DNA of 64,000 nucleotides from Hymenobacter puniceus (GCF_014333525.1 NZ_JACSCX010000004.1:62001-126000), one strand, 5' to 3'; positions 34,929 through 43,484 are shown, counted from the first letter of the stretch. The notes: generated by a model not told the origin, from the sequence alone. Program-made: numbers and translations.

Positions 34929-36407
34929 TTGGGTATCGTTCGGCGGCAGGGGCTGCGCAACACGGTTATTTCTTACGCGGGCCTGGCACTGGGTTTCGTA
35001 AATACGGTGCTGGTGCTGCCCAAGGTGCTGGAGCCGCGCCAGATTGGCCTGACCAGCGTGCTGGTGGCGCTGGCCACGCTGTTTGCGCAGGTGTCGGCGT
35101 TTGGATTCGGCAACATGGGCGTCCGGTTTTTCCCGTATTTCCGGCAGCCCGAAACCGGTCATCGGGGGTTTCTGCCGTTTCTGCTGGGCGTGCCGCTGCT
35201 GGGTTTTGGACTGGTGGCAGCGTTGTACTTGGTGGGCAAGCCGCTGGTGCTGAGCTGGTATCCCAAGGATGCCGACTTGCTGCGCGAGTACTACGTGTGG
35301 GGGCTGGTGCTGGCCTTGTTCACCCTGCTACTCAACCTGCAGGATTCCTACCTGAAGTCACTTTATCACACAGCGTTTTCCTCGTTTGCGCAGGAAATTG
35401 TGCTGCGGCTGCTCATAACGGCGGGCGCGCTGCTGTTTGGCAGCGGCTATCTGAGCTTCTCCGGCTACGTGCTCTGGTACGTGGGAGCCAGCAGCAGTAT
35501 CGCGCTACTGCTTACGCTCTACACCGCCTGCATCGGGGAGCTGCACCTGCAGCCTAAGCGGGAGGCGCTGCACGTGCGGCCGCTTCGGGAGATGCTCAGC
35601 TTTGGGGCGTTTGCACTGCTCGGCAACGTGTCAGGCGTCATCATCACCACCATCGATTCGTTGATGGTGGGCTCCAAGGTGAGCTTCGATGGGGCAGGCA
35701 TCTACAGCGTGGCGTTCTTCATCAGCACGGCGCTGGTGCTGCCGTTTCGGGCGCTCTACAAAGTGGCGTTTCCGCTGCTGGCTGATTACTGGAAAGAAAA
35801 CGACCTGGCGCGCATGGCCGACTTCTACCAGCGCACCACCCGTATCAACACGCTGCTGGGCTGCTACCTGGCTCTGGGTATTGCCCTCAACCTCGACTTC
35901 ATTTTTGCCCAGATGAAGCCCGCCTACGCCGCCGGTACAAGCGCCGTGCTTATCCTGCTGGCCGGCCGCCTCTTCGACGGCATCACCGGCGTAAACGGCC
36001 TGATCGTCGTTACGTCGCCGCGCTACCGCTACGATTTGCTGTTCAACGCCTCGCTGGCCGGCGCCACGGTACTCATGAATCTGTTGCTGATTCCGCGCAT
36101 GGGCCTGACCGGGGCGGCAGTGGCTGCGGCCGTGGCATTGCTGGTCATCAATACGGCGCGCACCTGGTTTGTGTGGCGCAGCTTCGGGCTGCAGCCTTTC
36201 GATAAGCGCGTCCCGCTGATTTTGCTGCTGGCCGCCGTGGCCGGCGTAGCGGCGTGGCTGGTGCCGTTTGTGCACTCGCTGTTTGTCACGATGCTACTGC
36301 GCTCCGCCCTGCTCACGGCCGTGTACGGTAGCCTGCTGCTACTCACCAACGCCGAGCCGCAAGTGCGCGTGGTGCTACAGAAGCTAATTAAGAGGAGTAT
36401 TGCGTAA
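34929..36407 (+). CDS. Polysaccharide flippase-like membrane protein (Wzx/MATE superfamily)
   Basis: Integral membrane protein of 492 residues with about 12-14 helices. It is placed in the O-antigen/polysaccharide transporter family by its N-terminal LRNTVISYAGLALGFVNTVL, FGNMGVRFFPYFRQPETGH loop and repeated charged loops (SLMVGSKVSFDGAGIYSVAF). It would flip lipid-linked glycan units from the cytoplasmic to the periplasmic face, which fits its position at the end of the pse region. It starts with TTG after 8-bp repeats. No Wzy gene is nearby, so the downstream route is unclear. Confidence 0.85.
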   Translation: MGIVRRQGLRNTVISYAGLALGFVNTVLVLPKVLEPRQIGLTSVLVALATLFAQVSAFGFGNMGVRFFPYFRQPETGHRGFLPFLLGVPLLGFGLVAALYLVGKPLVLSWYPKDADLLREYYVWGLVLALFTLLLNLQDSYLKSLYHTAFSSFAQEIVLRLLITAGALLFGSGYLSFSGYVLWYVGASSSIALLLTLYTACIGELHLQPKREALHVRPLREMLSFGAFALLGNVSGVIITTIDSLMVGSKVSFDGAGIYSVAFFISTALVLPFRALYKVAFPLLADYWKENDLARMADFYQRTTRINTLLGCYLALGIALNLDFIFAQMKPAYAAGTSAVLILLAGRLFDGITGVNGLIVVTSPRYRYDLLFNASLAGATVLMNLLLIPRMGLTGAAVAAAVALLVINTARTWFVWRSFGLQPFDKRVPLILLLAAVAGVAAWLVPFVHSLFVTMLLRSALLTAVYGSLLLLTNAEPQVRVVLQKLIKRSIA

Positions 36408-36441
36408 CCCACACTCAGAGGTCGTACCAGGCCCAACTATC

Positions 36442-37362
36442 TTACCAGCTACTCTTCTCAACGCTTTCCTCTGAAACTATTCTGGCCACCGCCACAACCT
36501 CGAACGTTTCCGGTGTATCAGCTGAACCGGCTGCTTCTGGCAATACGGTGGTTTTGTGTACGCGCCACAGCAACCCAGCCAGCACGAGGGCACTCACTAT
36601 CACCACAGCGGCGTATATCCAGGGCGTCCCAAACATAGCTGTAACATCTTCTTCCTTGGTAGTTTTGGTGGTAGCCAACATTGCCGTGAAGGCAAACAGG
36701 TTGTTGAGGAAGTGCACGCCCATGCACAGCCACAATGAGCGGGTACGGTAATACAGCCAGCCCATCAGCAACCCCAGCAAAAACGTAGCGAGGCTCTGCG
36801 GTGGGTTGGCGTGCATCAGCCCAAAGATGAGGGCCGACTGGCCGATAGCTACCCATGGGCGGCCTGGGAAATTGCGCAACAGCCCTTGCAGCAGCACCCC
36901 GCGCAACAAAAGTTCTTCCAGCACCGGAGCGGCCACGCACAAAATCAGAAACGCTACTACAGGTAGCTTCAACAGTTTATGATAGGTGTCTGAACTGAGG
37001 GCGGGCAGGTGCAGCAAATCAATTAGTGAGAGGATCATATCCGCGGCCAATACCATTACGGGCAAGGCCATAATCAGCCAGTTGGGCACCTGGCCGTGCA
37101 GGTTGATGCCAAGCCAGCGGCCGGAGTGTTGCCGCCGCAGAAACCACAGCAACGTACCGTTGCCAGCCACCACAACCAGCAGCAGCGCCACAGCCGGTGG
37201 CAAAGAGAGCAGCTTTTCACCTAGTAAAAAGACTGGCACTCCCACCACCAGCGAAACCAGTAAATACCACCCCAAAAAGCCCCAGCTTTCTTTGATGGTC
37301 GGATACACGTTTGGGGCTGGCTTGAAAGCCTCAGTGGGTGTTTCGATAACAATAGTTTCCAC
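36442..37362 (-). CDS. CPBP-family intramembrane metalloprotease
   Basis: Membrane protein of about 306 residues, with roughly eight helices and a CPBP (Abi) domain at about 150-250. The diagnostic motifs are LEELLLRG (EExxxR), FGLMHANPPQ and VHFLNN (HxxxN) on successive helices. Such enzymes process prenylated proteins or confer peptide resistance. A GTG start at 37362 is chosen because a TAGCTTTA promoter box at 37387-37394 lies inside the longer frame beginning at 37413. It is separate from the permease, which runs on the same strand but upstream. Confidence 0.85.
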   Translation of the reverse strand: METIVIETPTEAFKPAPNVYPTIKESWGFLGWYLLVSLVVGVPVFLLGEKLLSLPPAVALLLVVVAGNGTLLWFLRRQHSGRWLGINLHGQVPNWLIMALPVMVLAADMILSLIDLLHLPALSSDTYHKLLKLPVVAFLILCVAAPVLEELLLRGVLLQGLLRNFPGRPWVAIGQSALIFGLMHANPPQSLATFLLGLLMGWLYYRTRSLWLCMGVHFLNNLFAFTAMLATTKTTKEEDVTAMFGTPWIYAAVVIVSALVLAGLLWRVHKTTVLPEAAGSADTPETFEVVAVARIVSEESVEKSSW

Positions 37363-37386
37363 GGAAGAGCAGGATAAAACAAGACC

Positions 37387-37394
37387 TAAAGCTA
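37387..37394 (-). promoter_or_regulatory. Putative -7 element TAGCTTTA
   Basis: One base off TAnnTTTG on the minus strand, 24 bases before the inferred GTG start at 37362. Confidence 0.35.
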
Positions 37395-37481
37395 CGTGCA
37401 AACCACCACGCAACGCAAACAGCCGGAACCTTGCGGCCCCGGCTGTTGCAGTAGGGCCACCGGCCCAAATCGTACTAGCTG

Positions 37482-38930
37482 CTACTCAGCTTTTACCGGA
37501 TTCCCCAGCTTGCTGTGCTTGCGGCCGTAGCCATAATAAATAGCCAACCCGATAGCCAGCCACACGGCCAGCCGCAGCCACGTTTCCCAAGGCAGCGCCA
37601 GCATCATCACCACGCAGGTCAGGATGCCGAGGATGGGCACCAGCGGCACCCAGGGCGTGCGGAAACCACGCGGCGCATTCGGCTCGCGCTTGCGCATAAT
37701 CAGGATGCCCACGCACACCATCACGAAGGCCAGCAGCGTGCCGATACTCGTCATTTCACCCACCACCGAAATAGGCACGAAACCGGCAAACAGCGCAATG
37801 AATAGCCCCAGCAGCAGGTTCGACTGCAGCGGCGTGCGGAACCGTTCATGGATACGGGCGAAAACCGGGGGCAGCAATCCGTCTTTGGCCATGCTGAAAA
37901 ATACTCGGCTCTGGCCCAGTAAATCTACCAGAATCACGGAGGTGTAGCCGATGATGATGGCCAGAATAACAGCCGACGACAGCCACGCATACGGCGTTTT
38001 TTCGATGGCAATGGCCACCGGCGCGGCGCTGTCCTTGAATTCGGTGTAGTTGGCCAGCCCGGTCATGACGTGCCCGAACAGCACGAATAGTATGGTGCAG
38101 ATAAGTAAGGAGCCGATGATGCCGATGGGCATGTTGCGCTGCGGATTCTTGGTTTCCTGGGCCATGGTAGCCACGATATCGAAGCCGATGAACACGAAAA
38201 ATACCACCCCTGCCCCGCGTAGAATTCCGCTCCAGCCGAACTCGCCAAAGGTGCCAGTGTTCTGCGGAATGTAGGGTTGGTAGTTGGTTGGGTCGATGTA
38301 CTGCCAGCCCAACGCAATGAACACCAGCACCACCGAAACCTTCAGCGTAACCACCAGCGCATTGAACCACGCCGAACCCGACGTACCGCGAATGATAATC
38401 ATGGTAATGGCCAGCACGATGAGCATGGCCGGAATATTCACGAAGCCGTGCACCTCGCTCCCGTTGGCCAGCGTAGCCGTCTCAAACGGCGACATCACCA
38501 GCTGCGGGGGCAGGTTGATGCCGTATTTACTTAGAAATTTGAGCAGGTACTGCGACCAGCTAATGGCCACCGTGGCCGCGCCCACTGAGTATTCGAGCAC
38601 CAAATCCCAACCGATAATCCAGGCAAACAGCTCACCCATAGTGGCGTAGGCGTAGGTATAGGCCGAACCGGCTACGGGCACCATGGAGGCAAACTCGGCG
38701 TAGCACAGCGCCGAGAAGGCGCAGCCCACCGCCGCCACAATGAAGGAAAGCGTCACGGCCGGGCCGGCGTTGTTGGCGGCAGCAATGCCGGTAAGCGAGA
38801 ACAGGCCCGCCCCGATAATCACGCCGATGCCGATGGTAATGAGGTTGAAGCCATTCAGGCTCCGTTTAAGCGTTCCGGCGCCGGTTTCGGCCGCCTCCTG
38901 CCGCAGCAGTTCCAGTGATTTTCTGAGCAT
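37482..38930 (-). CDS. APC-superfamily amino acid permease
   Basis: Cytoplasmic-membrane amino acid transporter of 482 residues with 12-14 helices, similar to cationic amino acid transporters. GFNLITIGIGVIIGAGLFSL is the unwound first helix that forms the substrate site, and AFSALCYAEFASMVPVAGSA is the second conserved helix pair. It is the last gene of the leftward run with the monooxygenase (126 bases away) and ATP-grasp genes, so control by the SAM riboswitch is possible, and transport of a sulfur amino acid is a reasonable guess. Without further data, Lys, Arg or another substrate is equally possible. Confidence 0.88.
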   Translation of the reverse strand: MLRKSLELLRQEAAETGAGTLKRSLNGFNLITIGIGVIIGAGLFSLTGIAAANNAGPAVTLSFIVAAVGCAFSALCYAEFASMVPVAGSAYTYAYATMGELFAWIIGWDLVLEYSVGAATVAISWSQYLLKFLSKYGINLPPQLVMSPFETATLANGSEVHGFVNIPAMLIVLAITMIIIRGTSGSAWFNALVVTLKVSVVLVFIALGWQYIDPTNYQPYIPQNTGTFGEFGWSGILRGAGVVFFVFIGFDIVATMAQETKNPQRNMPIGIIGSLLICTILFVLFGHVMTGLANYTEFKDSAAPVAIAIEKTPYAWLSSAVILAIIIGYTSVILVDLLGQSRVFFSMAKDGLLPPVFARIHERFRTPLQSNLLLGLFIALFAGFVPISVVGEMTSIGTLLAFVMVCVGILIMRKREPNAPRGFRTPWVPLVPILGILTCVVMMLALPWETWLRLAVWLAIGLAIYYGYGRKHSKLGNPVKAE

Positions 38931-39056
38931 GAAAGAGGGTGAAGACGCACACAGTCGTTGTGTAGCGGCGCCTTGCTGGTAGTGGGGTGATAAGCAACTG
39001 ACTGGGGTTGGGCTGCCTGCCAGTACGTGAGAGATTGACGTTTGAAAGTAACGACG

Positions 39057-40076
39057 CTACACCAGCGTCTGAATGACGGACTCGGAGAAACGCTCCATTT
39101 CTTCCAGCTGCGGGCTGGCCTGTAACAGGAAGAAATCGACGCCCACGGCCTCGAAAGCGCCAATCCGGTCCTGCAGCTGGGCGGGCGTGCCGGTCAGGCC
39201 GGTGCGCAGGCCACGGTTGGATACCGAGTAGTCGTGCAAGGACACCTGCTGCTCCAGCTGGGTGCCGGCCAGCCACTGCTGGTAGTTGCCGTAGCCAGAG
39301 GCCGAGGCCTTCACGTTGGTGATGCGGTCCAGTTCCTTCTTCACGTCCTGCTCCGAGTCGCGCACTATCGTGTAGCCGGCCACGCCAAACTTCATGGGCG
39401 GCAACCCTTTCTGCTCGCGGCGACGGCGCATGTCGGCAATTCGGGCTCCAATCTGCTCTGGCGAGTCGCCGTGCATCACGTAGCCGTCGCACTGGCTGGA
39501 AATGAGGTCCTTAGCCGCTTCCGATTCGCCTCCGGCGTACAGGAACGGAGCCTTGGCGGGCTTGGGCTGCAGCACGTTATCGGCCACCTGGTAGTACTTG
39601 CCGTCGTAGCTGAAGTGGTCCTGCTTCCACACGTTGGTCACCACGTCCAGCCACTCGCGGGTGCGGGCGTACCGGTCATCGTGCTGCTCGAAGTGCAGGC
39701 CGTACTTGGTGGCCTCGTCGCGCCACCAGCTCGATACCACGTTCAGCGACAACCGCCCGGGCGCAATCAAATCGATGTTGGCGGCCTGTTTGGCCAGCAG
39801 CGCGGGGTTGTGGAAGGTGGGGCGCACGGCCACCATAATTTCCAGCTGCTCGGTCACGGCAGCCAGGGCGGCGGCCGTGCTCCAGGCTTCCAGCGAGGGC
39901 GCTTCGGTGCCCTTAATGTCGTTCAGGTAGAGTTCCGCAATCAGCGTCAGGTCGTAGCCCAGGGCCTCGCTGCGCTGGGCCAGTTGCTTCACGTAGCTCC
40001 AGTCGGTAGGCATCTGCTCGTCCTCGACATTGCGCAGCCAGCCCCCGAAAATGGGCATCCAATAGCCAAATTTCAT
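39057..40076 (-). CDS. LLM-class FMNH2-dependent monooxygenase, SfnG/SsuD-like
   Basis: Bacterial luciferase-like TIM-barrel enzyme of 339 residues. Marks are MKFGYWMPIFGGWLRNVEDE at the N terminus, LTLIAELYLNDIKG, VAVRPTFHNPALLAKQAANI, and LSLNVVSSWWRDEATKYGLH, which most resemble dimethylsulfone or alkanesulfonate monooxygenases that release sulfite for sulfur assimilation. It is the middle gene of a leftward cassette under a SAM-I-type riboswitch, so a sulfur role is supported by context. No flavin reductase gene is nearby. The organosulfur substrate is inferred, not shown. Confidence 0.85.
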   Translation of the reverse strand: MKFGYWMPIFGGWLRNVEDEQMPTDWSYVKQLAQRSEALGYDLTLIAELYLNDIKGTEAPSLEAWSTAAALAAVTEQLEIMVAVRPTFHNPALLAKQAANIDLIAPGRLSLNVVSSWWRDEATKYGLHFEQHDDRYARTREWLDVVTNVWKQDHFSYDGKYYQVADNVLQPKPAKAPFLYAGGESEAAKDLISSQCDGYVMHGDSPEQIGARIADMRRRREQKGLPPMKFGVAGYTIVRDSEQDVKKELDRITNVKASASGYGNYQQWLAGTQLEQQVSLHDYSVSNRGLRTGLTGTPAQLQDRIGAFEAVGVDFFLLQASPQLEEMERFSESVIQTLV

Positions 40077-40100
40077 GGTTCGTTGAGTTGAGTTTATTGG

Positions 40101-40210
40101 AACGTCATGCTGAGCGAAGGCGCAGCCGCAGTCGAAGCATTTCTACCACTTCGTTGAATTACTGCCGCAACGAAGCGGTAGAGATGCTTCGACAAGCTCA
40201 GCATGACGTT
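40101..40210. repeat. Intergenic palindromic repeat, copy 3
   Basis: AACGTCATGCTGAGC at 40101-40115 and its complement GCTCAGCATGACGTT at 40196-40210 frame paired inner segments (GAAGCATTTCTACCACTTCG against CGAAGCGGTAGAGATGCTTC). It sits inside the monooxygenase to ATP-grasp spacer. Confidence 0.8.
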
Positions 40211-40240
40211 CTGATTTATTTGCTTGAATGAATCGTCGGC

Positions 40241-41230
40241 CTACACCGTGGCTACTTCCTTCTGGGCCACAGCCGCCACCGGCAGCTGCGACTCCAAGTA
40301 GTCCACGAAGCGGGCGTAGGGGTCGAAGCCGACCACGTTCACGGCGTCGGCCACGAAGTTGGACAGGGCGTTGATGTCATAGAACAGCACGTCGCCGGTG
40401 CGGTCGTCGATGAGGTATTCGATGCCGCCTACGTCGATTTTGGCGGCGGCCACAATGCGCTCCACGGCTTCAATCACCTCGGCGGGCGGCGTGAAGGCTT
40501 CCACCTGAATTCCTTTTTTCGGGGCTTCGGTGAGGCAGAATTCGGCCGACTGCTCTTCCGGAATCTGGCAGATTTCGGCCGGGCACAGGTTGAAGCTCTC
40601 GCCGGTGGTGTACACCTTCATGGCGTAGAGAAACTTGCCGTTGAGCGTTTCTACGCGGTGAATATGGCCGCCGCGGGGCGTTACGTACTCCTGCACCAGC
40701 GCCGTTTGGTCGATGCCTAGATCAATCTGGTGGTTGTCGACGGCGGCCTGCAGACCTTCCGGAGTATCGAAGCGGATAATGCCCGCGCCGCTGCCGCCGA
40801 TATTCACCTTCACCACCACTGGAAAGCGCAACTCGCGGGCCGCGTCCACGGCCCGCGAGGCGTGGTTGATAACGCGTGAGGCCGGATATTTCAGGCCCAG
40901 CGACTCGAACAACGACAGTTGCCGGGCCTTGTTGGTCTCGATGGCCGTGGCCGCCGAGCCGTTGATGATGCGCGTGCCGATGCGCTCCAGGTGCGTGGCG
41001 TAGCCGGCCGTGTGGAAGATGCCCTGCCCATGCCCGCGCAGGTACGCCGACGAGCTCATACGGTTCACCACCAAGCTGTAGCGGCTCTCCTTTTCCGAGG
41101 GATTGAACAAGTGGTGGGCGGCGTCGATTTTCTCATAAGGCAGCCCGCGGCGGTCCAGCTCCGCAAATAGGGGCTTGAACCACTCGGGGTGCTCAAAATA
41201 GATACCAATGGGCTTTTGGAGGGATGACAT
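40241..41230 (-). CDS. ATP-grasp ligase, RimK-like
   Basis: Cytoplasmic ATP-grasp enzyme of 329 residues. An N-terminal preATP-grasp part (about 1-105; GIYFEHPEWFKPLFAELDRR) precedes the ATP-grasp core (about 115-310): VVVKVNIGGSGAGIIRF is the nucleotide loop, TALVQEYVTPRGGHIHRVE the middle, and VLFYDINALSNFV carries the metal ligands (Asp/Asn). It should form an amide or peptide bond using ATP, but no substrate can be named. It is the first gene after a SAM-I-type riboswitch and about 426 bases downstream of it. The ATG at 41230 is preferred over the one at 41314. Confidence 0.8.
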   Translation of the reverse strand: MSSLQKPIGIYFEHPEWFKPLFAELDRRGLPYEKIDAAHHLFNPSEKESRYSLVVNRMSSSAYLRGHGQGIFHTAGYATHLERIGTRIINGSAATAIETNKARQLSLFESLGLKYPASRVINHASRAVDAARELRFPVVVKVNIGGSGAGIIRFDTPEGLQAAVDNHQIDLGIDQTALVQEYVTPRGGHIHRVETLNGKFLYAMKVYTTGESFNLCPAEICQIPEEQSAEFCLTEAPKKGIQVEAFTPPAEVIEAVERIVAAAKIDVGGIEYLIDDRTGDVLFYDINALSNFVADAVNVVGFDPYARFVDYLESQLPVAAVAQKEVATV

Positions 41231-41656
41231 AGTCAGAAGCAAAAAGACAGAAGATGTGAAACGAACCGGTGCCGACAGCAGCGCAAAGCCACTGGCTCCC
41301 GGGGAAAAAAACACAGAGGCAGAAGTCCGGCCAGCCTAATTATGCCGCCCGCAAGCCGCGCAACGCACGCATCAGTGGCTCCCGCAGGCCGCCAGCCGGA
41401 GCGCGAAGACTACGACTGGCCCGGCCATCGGGCGACAATCCGAGAAAAAAGGGAGGTGCAGACGCGAAGCCGCTTAGTGCAGCTGCCAACCGACGGTCAA
41501 CGTCAGCTGGCGCGTACCCGCGAGAAGCAAGGAAGGACTAGCTACGCCCGACAACAACAGCAACAACAGCCCCGGCCCGCCAACCGCAAAGCGGCAGCCG
41601 GAGCCAAAAAAGCGAGGGTTGAATGCAGGAGGTTGTTAGAAGCGTCCACGGCGTTG
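41231..41656. other. Long leader between SAM riboswitch and ATP-grasp gene
   Basis: About 426 bases of transcribed leader on the minus strand. No long frame is supported. The one small frame of note is 41340-41372 (MRALRGLRAA and a stop), preceded by GGGAG. No T-run hairpin was recognised, so the switch may act on translation or through another device. Confidence 0.5.
41340..41372 (-). CDS. Possible ten-residue leader peptide
   Basis: ATG CGT GCG TTG CGC GGC TTG CGG GCG then GCA and TAA encodes MRALRGLRAA between the riboswitch and the ATP-grasp start. GGGAG precedes the ATG by about eight bases. It could be an attenuation peptide or merely chance. It is listed with low confidence. Confidence 0.2.
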   Translation of the reverse strand: MRALRGLRAA

Positions 41657-41756
41657 TTGTTTTTATATGGTCAGGAATTGGCACCGTTCCGGAGGGTTCC
41701 GGGTGGTTGCCGACGCTTCATCGAGCCTGTCTCTCAGCGCCTCTGTATAAAAACAA
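41657..41756 (-). promoter_or_regulatory. SAM-I-type riboswitch (S box)
   Basis: On the minus strand the core reads AGGCGCTGAGAGACAGGCTC, then GATGAAGCGTCGGCAACC, a CCGGA-TCCGG stem, and AACGGTGCCAATTCC, which match the S-box consensus in order. An exact 11-base P1 closes it: TTGTTTTTATA (plus-strand 41746-41756) against TATAAAAACAA (plus-strand 41657-41667). The P4 stem of the classical type seems absent. A promoter (TTG-N20-TACCTTTG) lies just upstream. It precedes the ATP-grasp, monooxygenase and permease genes. Confidence 0.85.
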
Positions 41757-41784
41757 TCCTTCGGGCTAGAAAGAATTGATGGGG

Positions 41785-41792
41785 CAAAGGTA
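41785..41792 (-). promoter_or_regulatory. Promoter of the SAM-riboswitch transcript
   Basis: The minus strand reads TACCTTTG, with TTG 20 bases upstream as the -33 part. The RNA start is expected near 41780, about 25 bases before the P1 stem. Confidence 0.7.
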
Positions 41793-42151
41793 AAACCGGA
41801 TTGCTGCCCCCACAACCCGAACTGTACAAAGCCCAAACCACCGCGTTTTGTTGCGGGCCGACGATTCTCTCCGCGCTAGAATGGGTGCAACAAGGCCAAT
41901 AAGCCCGCGCCCCCGACCCCTGCTTCCCAAGCACCGGACAACGCTTCTGCAGGTTATCAGGCCCATAGAAACCCGCGACTGGGCCAGCAAACGAAGGTTT
42001 AACCTGAAAATTTAAATTTTTCAAGAGGCCCATTTTTGGCATTGGTACCAAAAACTGGCACCGGAGTTGCAAACGACCCTGCAGAAGCCCAAACGCCAGT
42101 CCGGACGGCAACGGGCTTCTTTCACCCGCCATAACTTTTCCAACCATAGTC
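41793..42151. other. Intergenic region between divergent transcripts
   Basis: It separates the riboswitch promoter from the rightward Spy-like gene. A near-palindrome, TGAAAATTTAAATTTTTCA, lies at 42006-42024, and TAACTTTT at 42132-42139 may be the -7 box of the rightward gene 13 bases before its ATG. No gene is supported. Confidence 0.5.
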
Positions 42152-42598
42152 ATGAAGAAGCTCCTCGTAATCCTTGCCGCTTTCTCGTTCTCCGCCGCCG
42201 CCGTTTCGGCCCAGACGCTGCCCACCAAAGCCGCCCACGGCCAGCACCGCATGAAAGGCGACAAAGCGGGTAAAGCCGCCAAAACGCCCGAGCAGCGCGC
42301 CGACCACGCTGCCCAGAGCCTCACCAAACAGCTCGGCCTGTCGGCTGCCCAAACCGAGCAGGTTCGTCAGCTGCACCTGAACCGCGCCCAGGAAATGCAG
42401 GCCTACAAAGCCCAGGCCAGCACCACACCTACTACCAAGCGCCAGAGCCATGAGGCCATGAAAGGCAAAAAGGCGCAGTACGAAGCCCAGCTCAAGCAAA
42501 TTCTGAGCGCCGACCAGTACGCTAAGTACACCCAGCTGCAGGCGGACCGCATGGCCAAGCGCAAAGCCCACCAGGGCAGCAAGCAAGCCAAAGGCTAA
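42152..42598 (+). CDS. Exported Spy/CpxP-like (DUF4890-type) protein
   Basis: Small secreted protein of 148 residues. A signal peptide (MKKLLVILAAFSFSAAAVSA) precedes a highly charged helical body with LTKQLGLSAAQTEQVRQLH and YEAQLKQILSADQYAKYTQL, the two LTxxQ-like stretches of periplasmic stress chaperones. The length and the basic Lys-rich tail fit DUF4890-like Bacteroidota proteins. A chaperone role is inference. It has its own terminator and sits beside palindromic repeat copy 4. Confidence 0.8.
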   Translation: MKKLLVILAAFSFSAAAVSAQTLPTKAAHGQHRMKGDKAGKAAKTPEQRADHAAQSLTKQLGLSAAQTEQVRQLHLNRAQEMQAYKAQASTTPTTKRQSHEAMKGKKAQYEAQLKQILSADQYAKYTQLQADRMAKRKAHQGSKQAKG

Positions 42599-42612
42599 GC
42601 TTCTCAGCTCCT

Positions 42613-42652
42613 AAAAAAACAGCCCTGACAGAAACGTCAGGGCTGTTTTTTT
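42613..42652 (+). terminator. Intrinsic terminator
   Basis: ACAGCCCTGAC and GTCAGGGCTGT pair around a six-base loop, with A and T tracts, 15 bases after the Spy-like gene. Confidence 0.9.
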
Positions 42653-42733
42653 GTGTCATTCCGAGCAAAGCGAGGAATCTGGGTAAGCATGCGCAACGGC
42701 ATCACTCAGATTCCTCCTTCGTCGGAATGACAC
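42653..42733. repeat. Intergenic palindromic repeat, copy 4
   Basis: GTGTCATTCCGAGCAAAGCG and GAGGAATCT at the left pair with AGATTCCTC and CGTCGGAATGACAC at the right. It ends two bases before the EcsC-like stop codon. Confidence 0.75.
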
Positions 42734-42734
42734 C

Positions 42735-43484
42735 TTATTGGGTAGAATCCGTCATTTCAGCAATCTGACCGTTCTCAGCAAACCACCGCAGGCGGTAGCA
42801 CATAATGGCCGTTTCGCCGAGCTGCGCTAGTAGGCGGTAGTTGGCCACGGCCCCTACTGCGGCCCCAATTACGGGCACCAGTTGGGCCAGCTTGGCCAGG
42901 TCGATATAGTCGCGGTACTCTTGCTGGAAGGTGCGCCAGTCAAAGGTTTCAGCCGTGACGGCTTGCTGCGTTTCGGACCAGGCCGCCAGCTGGCGGTAGG
43001 TTTCGCGGCGGGTGTGCTGGCTGCTGAAGGCCAGTTGGAATATGTGCAGCAGGTAAAGCCGCTCCGGAAAGCTGCGCACATCGTGGCCGTAGAGGGCCGC
43101 AATATCAAACAGCAGCTTGAGCTTGATGCCCAGCAACAGCGGAAAATCGGCGAGGCCCAGCAGGAAGCCACCGGCCCCGGTCACGCCACCTTCCAGGGCC
43201 GCCGTGTTGCGGTACGCCCGGATACGGGCCCGCACCTGCTCTTCCCGCGCCTGCAACGTCCCCTCCAGCACCGGCCGCTGGGTGGTGTACGTGGAGCCGA
43301 ACAGCACACCCTGCACCATCTTCTGGATGGCCACGGTAATAGCTACGTGCACTTTCTCCGGCAACAACGCATTCAGCCGCGCCTGCACCCGCCGCGCCAC
43401 CTGGTTCAGCCACGTGGGCTGCTGCTGCATCCGGCGTTGCCAGATCTGGAGGTCGTGGAGGGCTTGCTGGTCGGAATGTTTCAA
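42735..43484 (-). CDS. EcsC-family protein
   Basis: Protein of 249 residues of the EcsC type, a family linked to ABC transport and peptidase functions in Bacillus but with no known biochemical activity. The hallmark part is GGVTGAGGFLLGLADFPLLL (about 110-130) followed by IKLKLLFDIAALYGHDV, and PVIGAAVGAVANYRLLAQL near the end. It is soluble or peripheral, with two hydrophobic hairpins. It is the third gene of a possible run with an AT-rich membrane protein and a Gfo/Idh oxidoreductase. Its stop abuts palindrome copy 4. Confidence 0.82.
   Translation of the reverse strand: MKHSDQQALHDLQIWQRRMQQQPTWLNQVARRVQARLNALLPEKVHVAITVAIQKMVQGVLFGSTYTTQRPVLEGTLQAREEQVRARIRAYRNTAALEGGVTGAGGFLLGLADFPLLLGIKLKLLFDIAALYGHDVRSFPERLYLLHIFQLAFSSQHTRRETYRQLAAWSETQQAVTAETFDWRTFQQEYRDYIDLAKLAQLVPVIGAAVGAVANYRLLAQLGETAIMCYRLRWFAENGQIAEMTDSTQ

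Noticed and set aside
41734..42327. 197-residue minus-strand frame overlapping the riboswitch promoter and the Spy-like gene
   Set aside because: It would run across the riboswitch, its promoter and the start of a signal-peptide gene on the other strand, and its sequence has no membrane or domain pattern.
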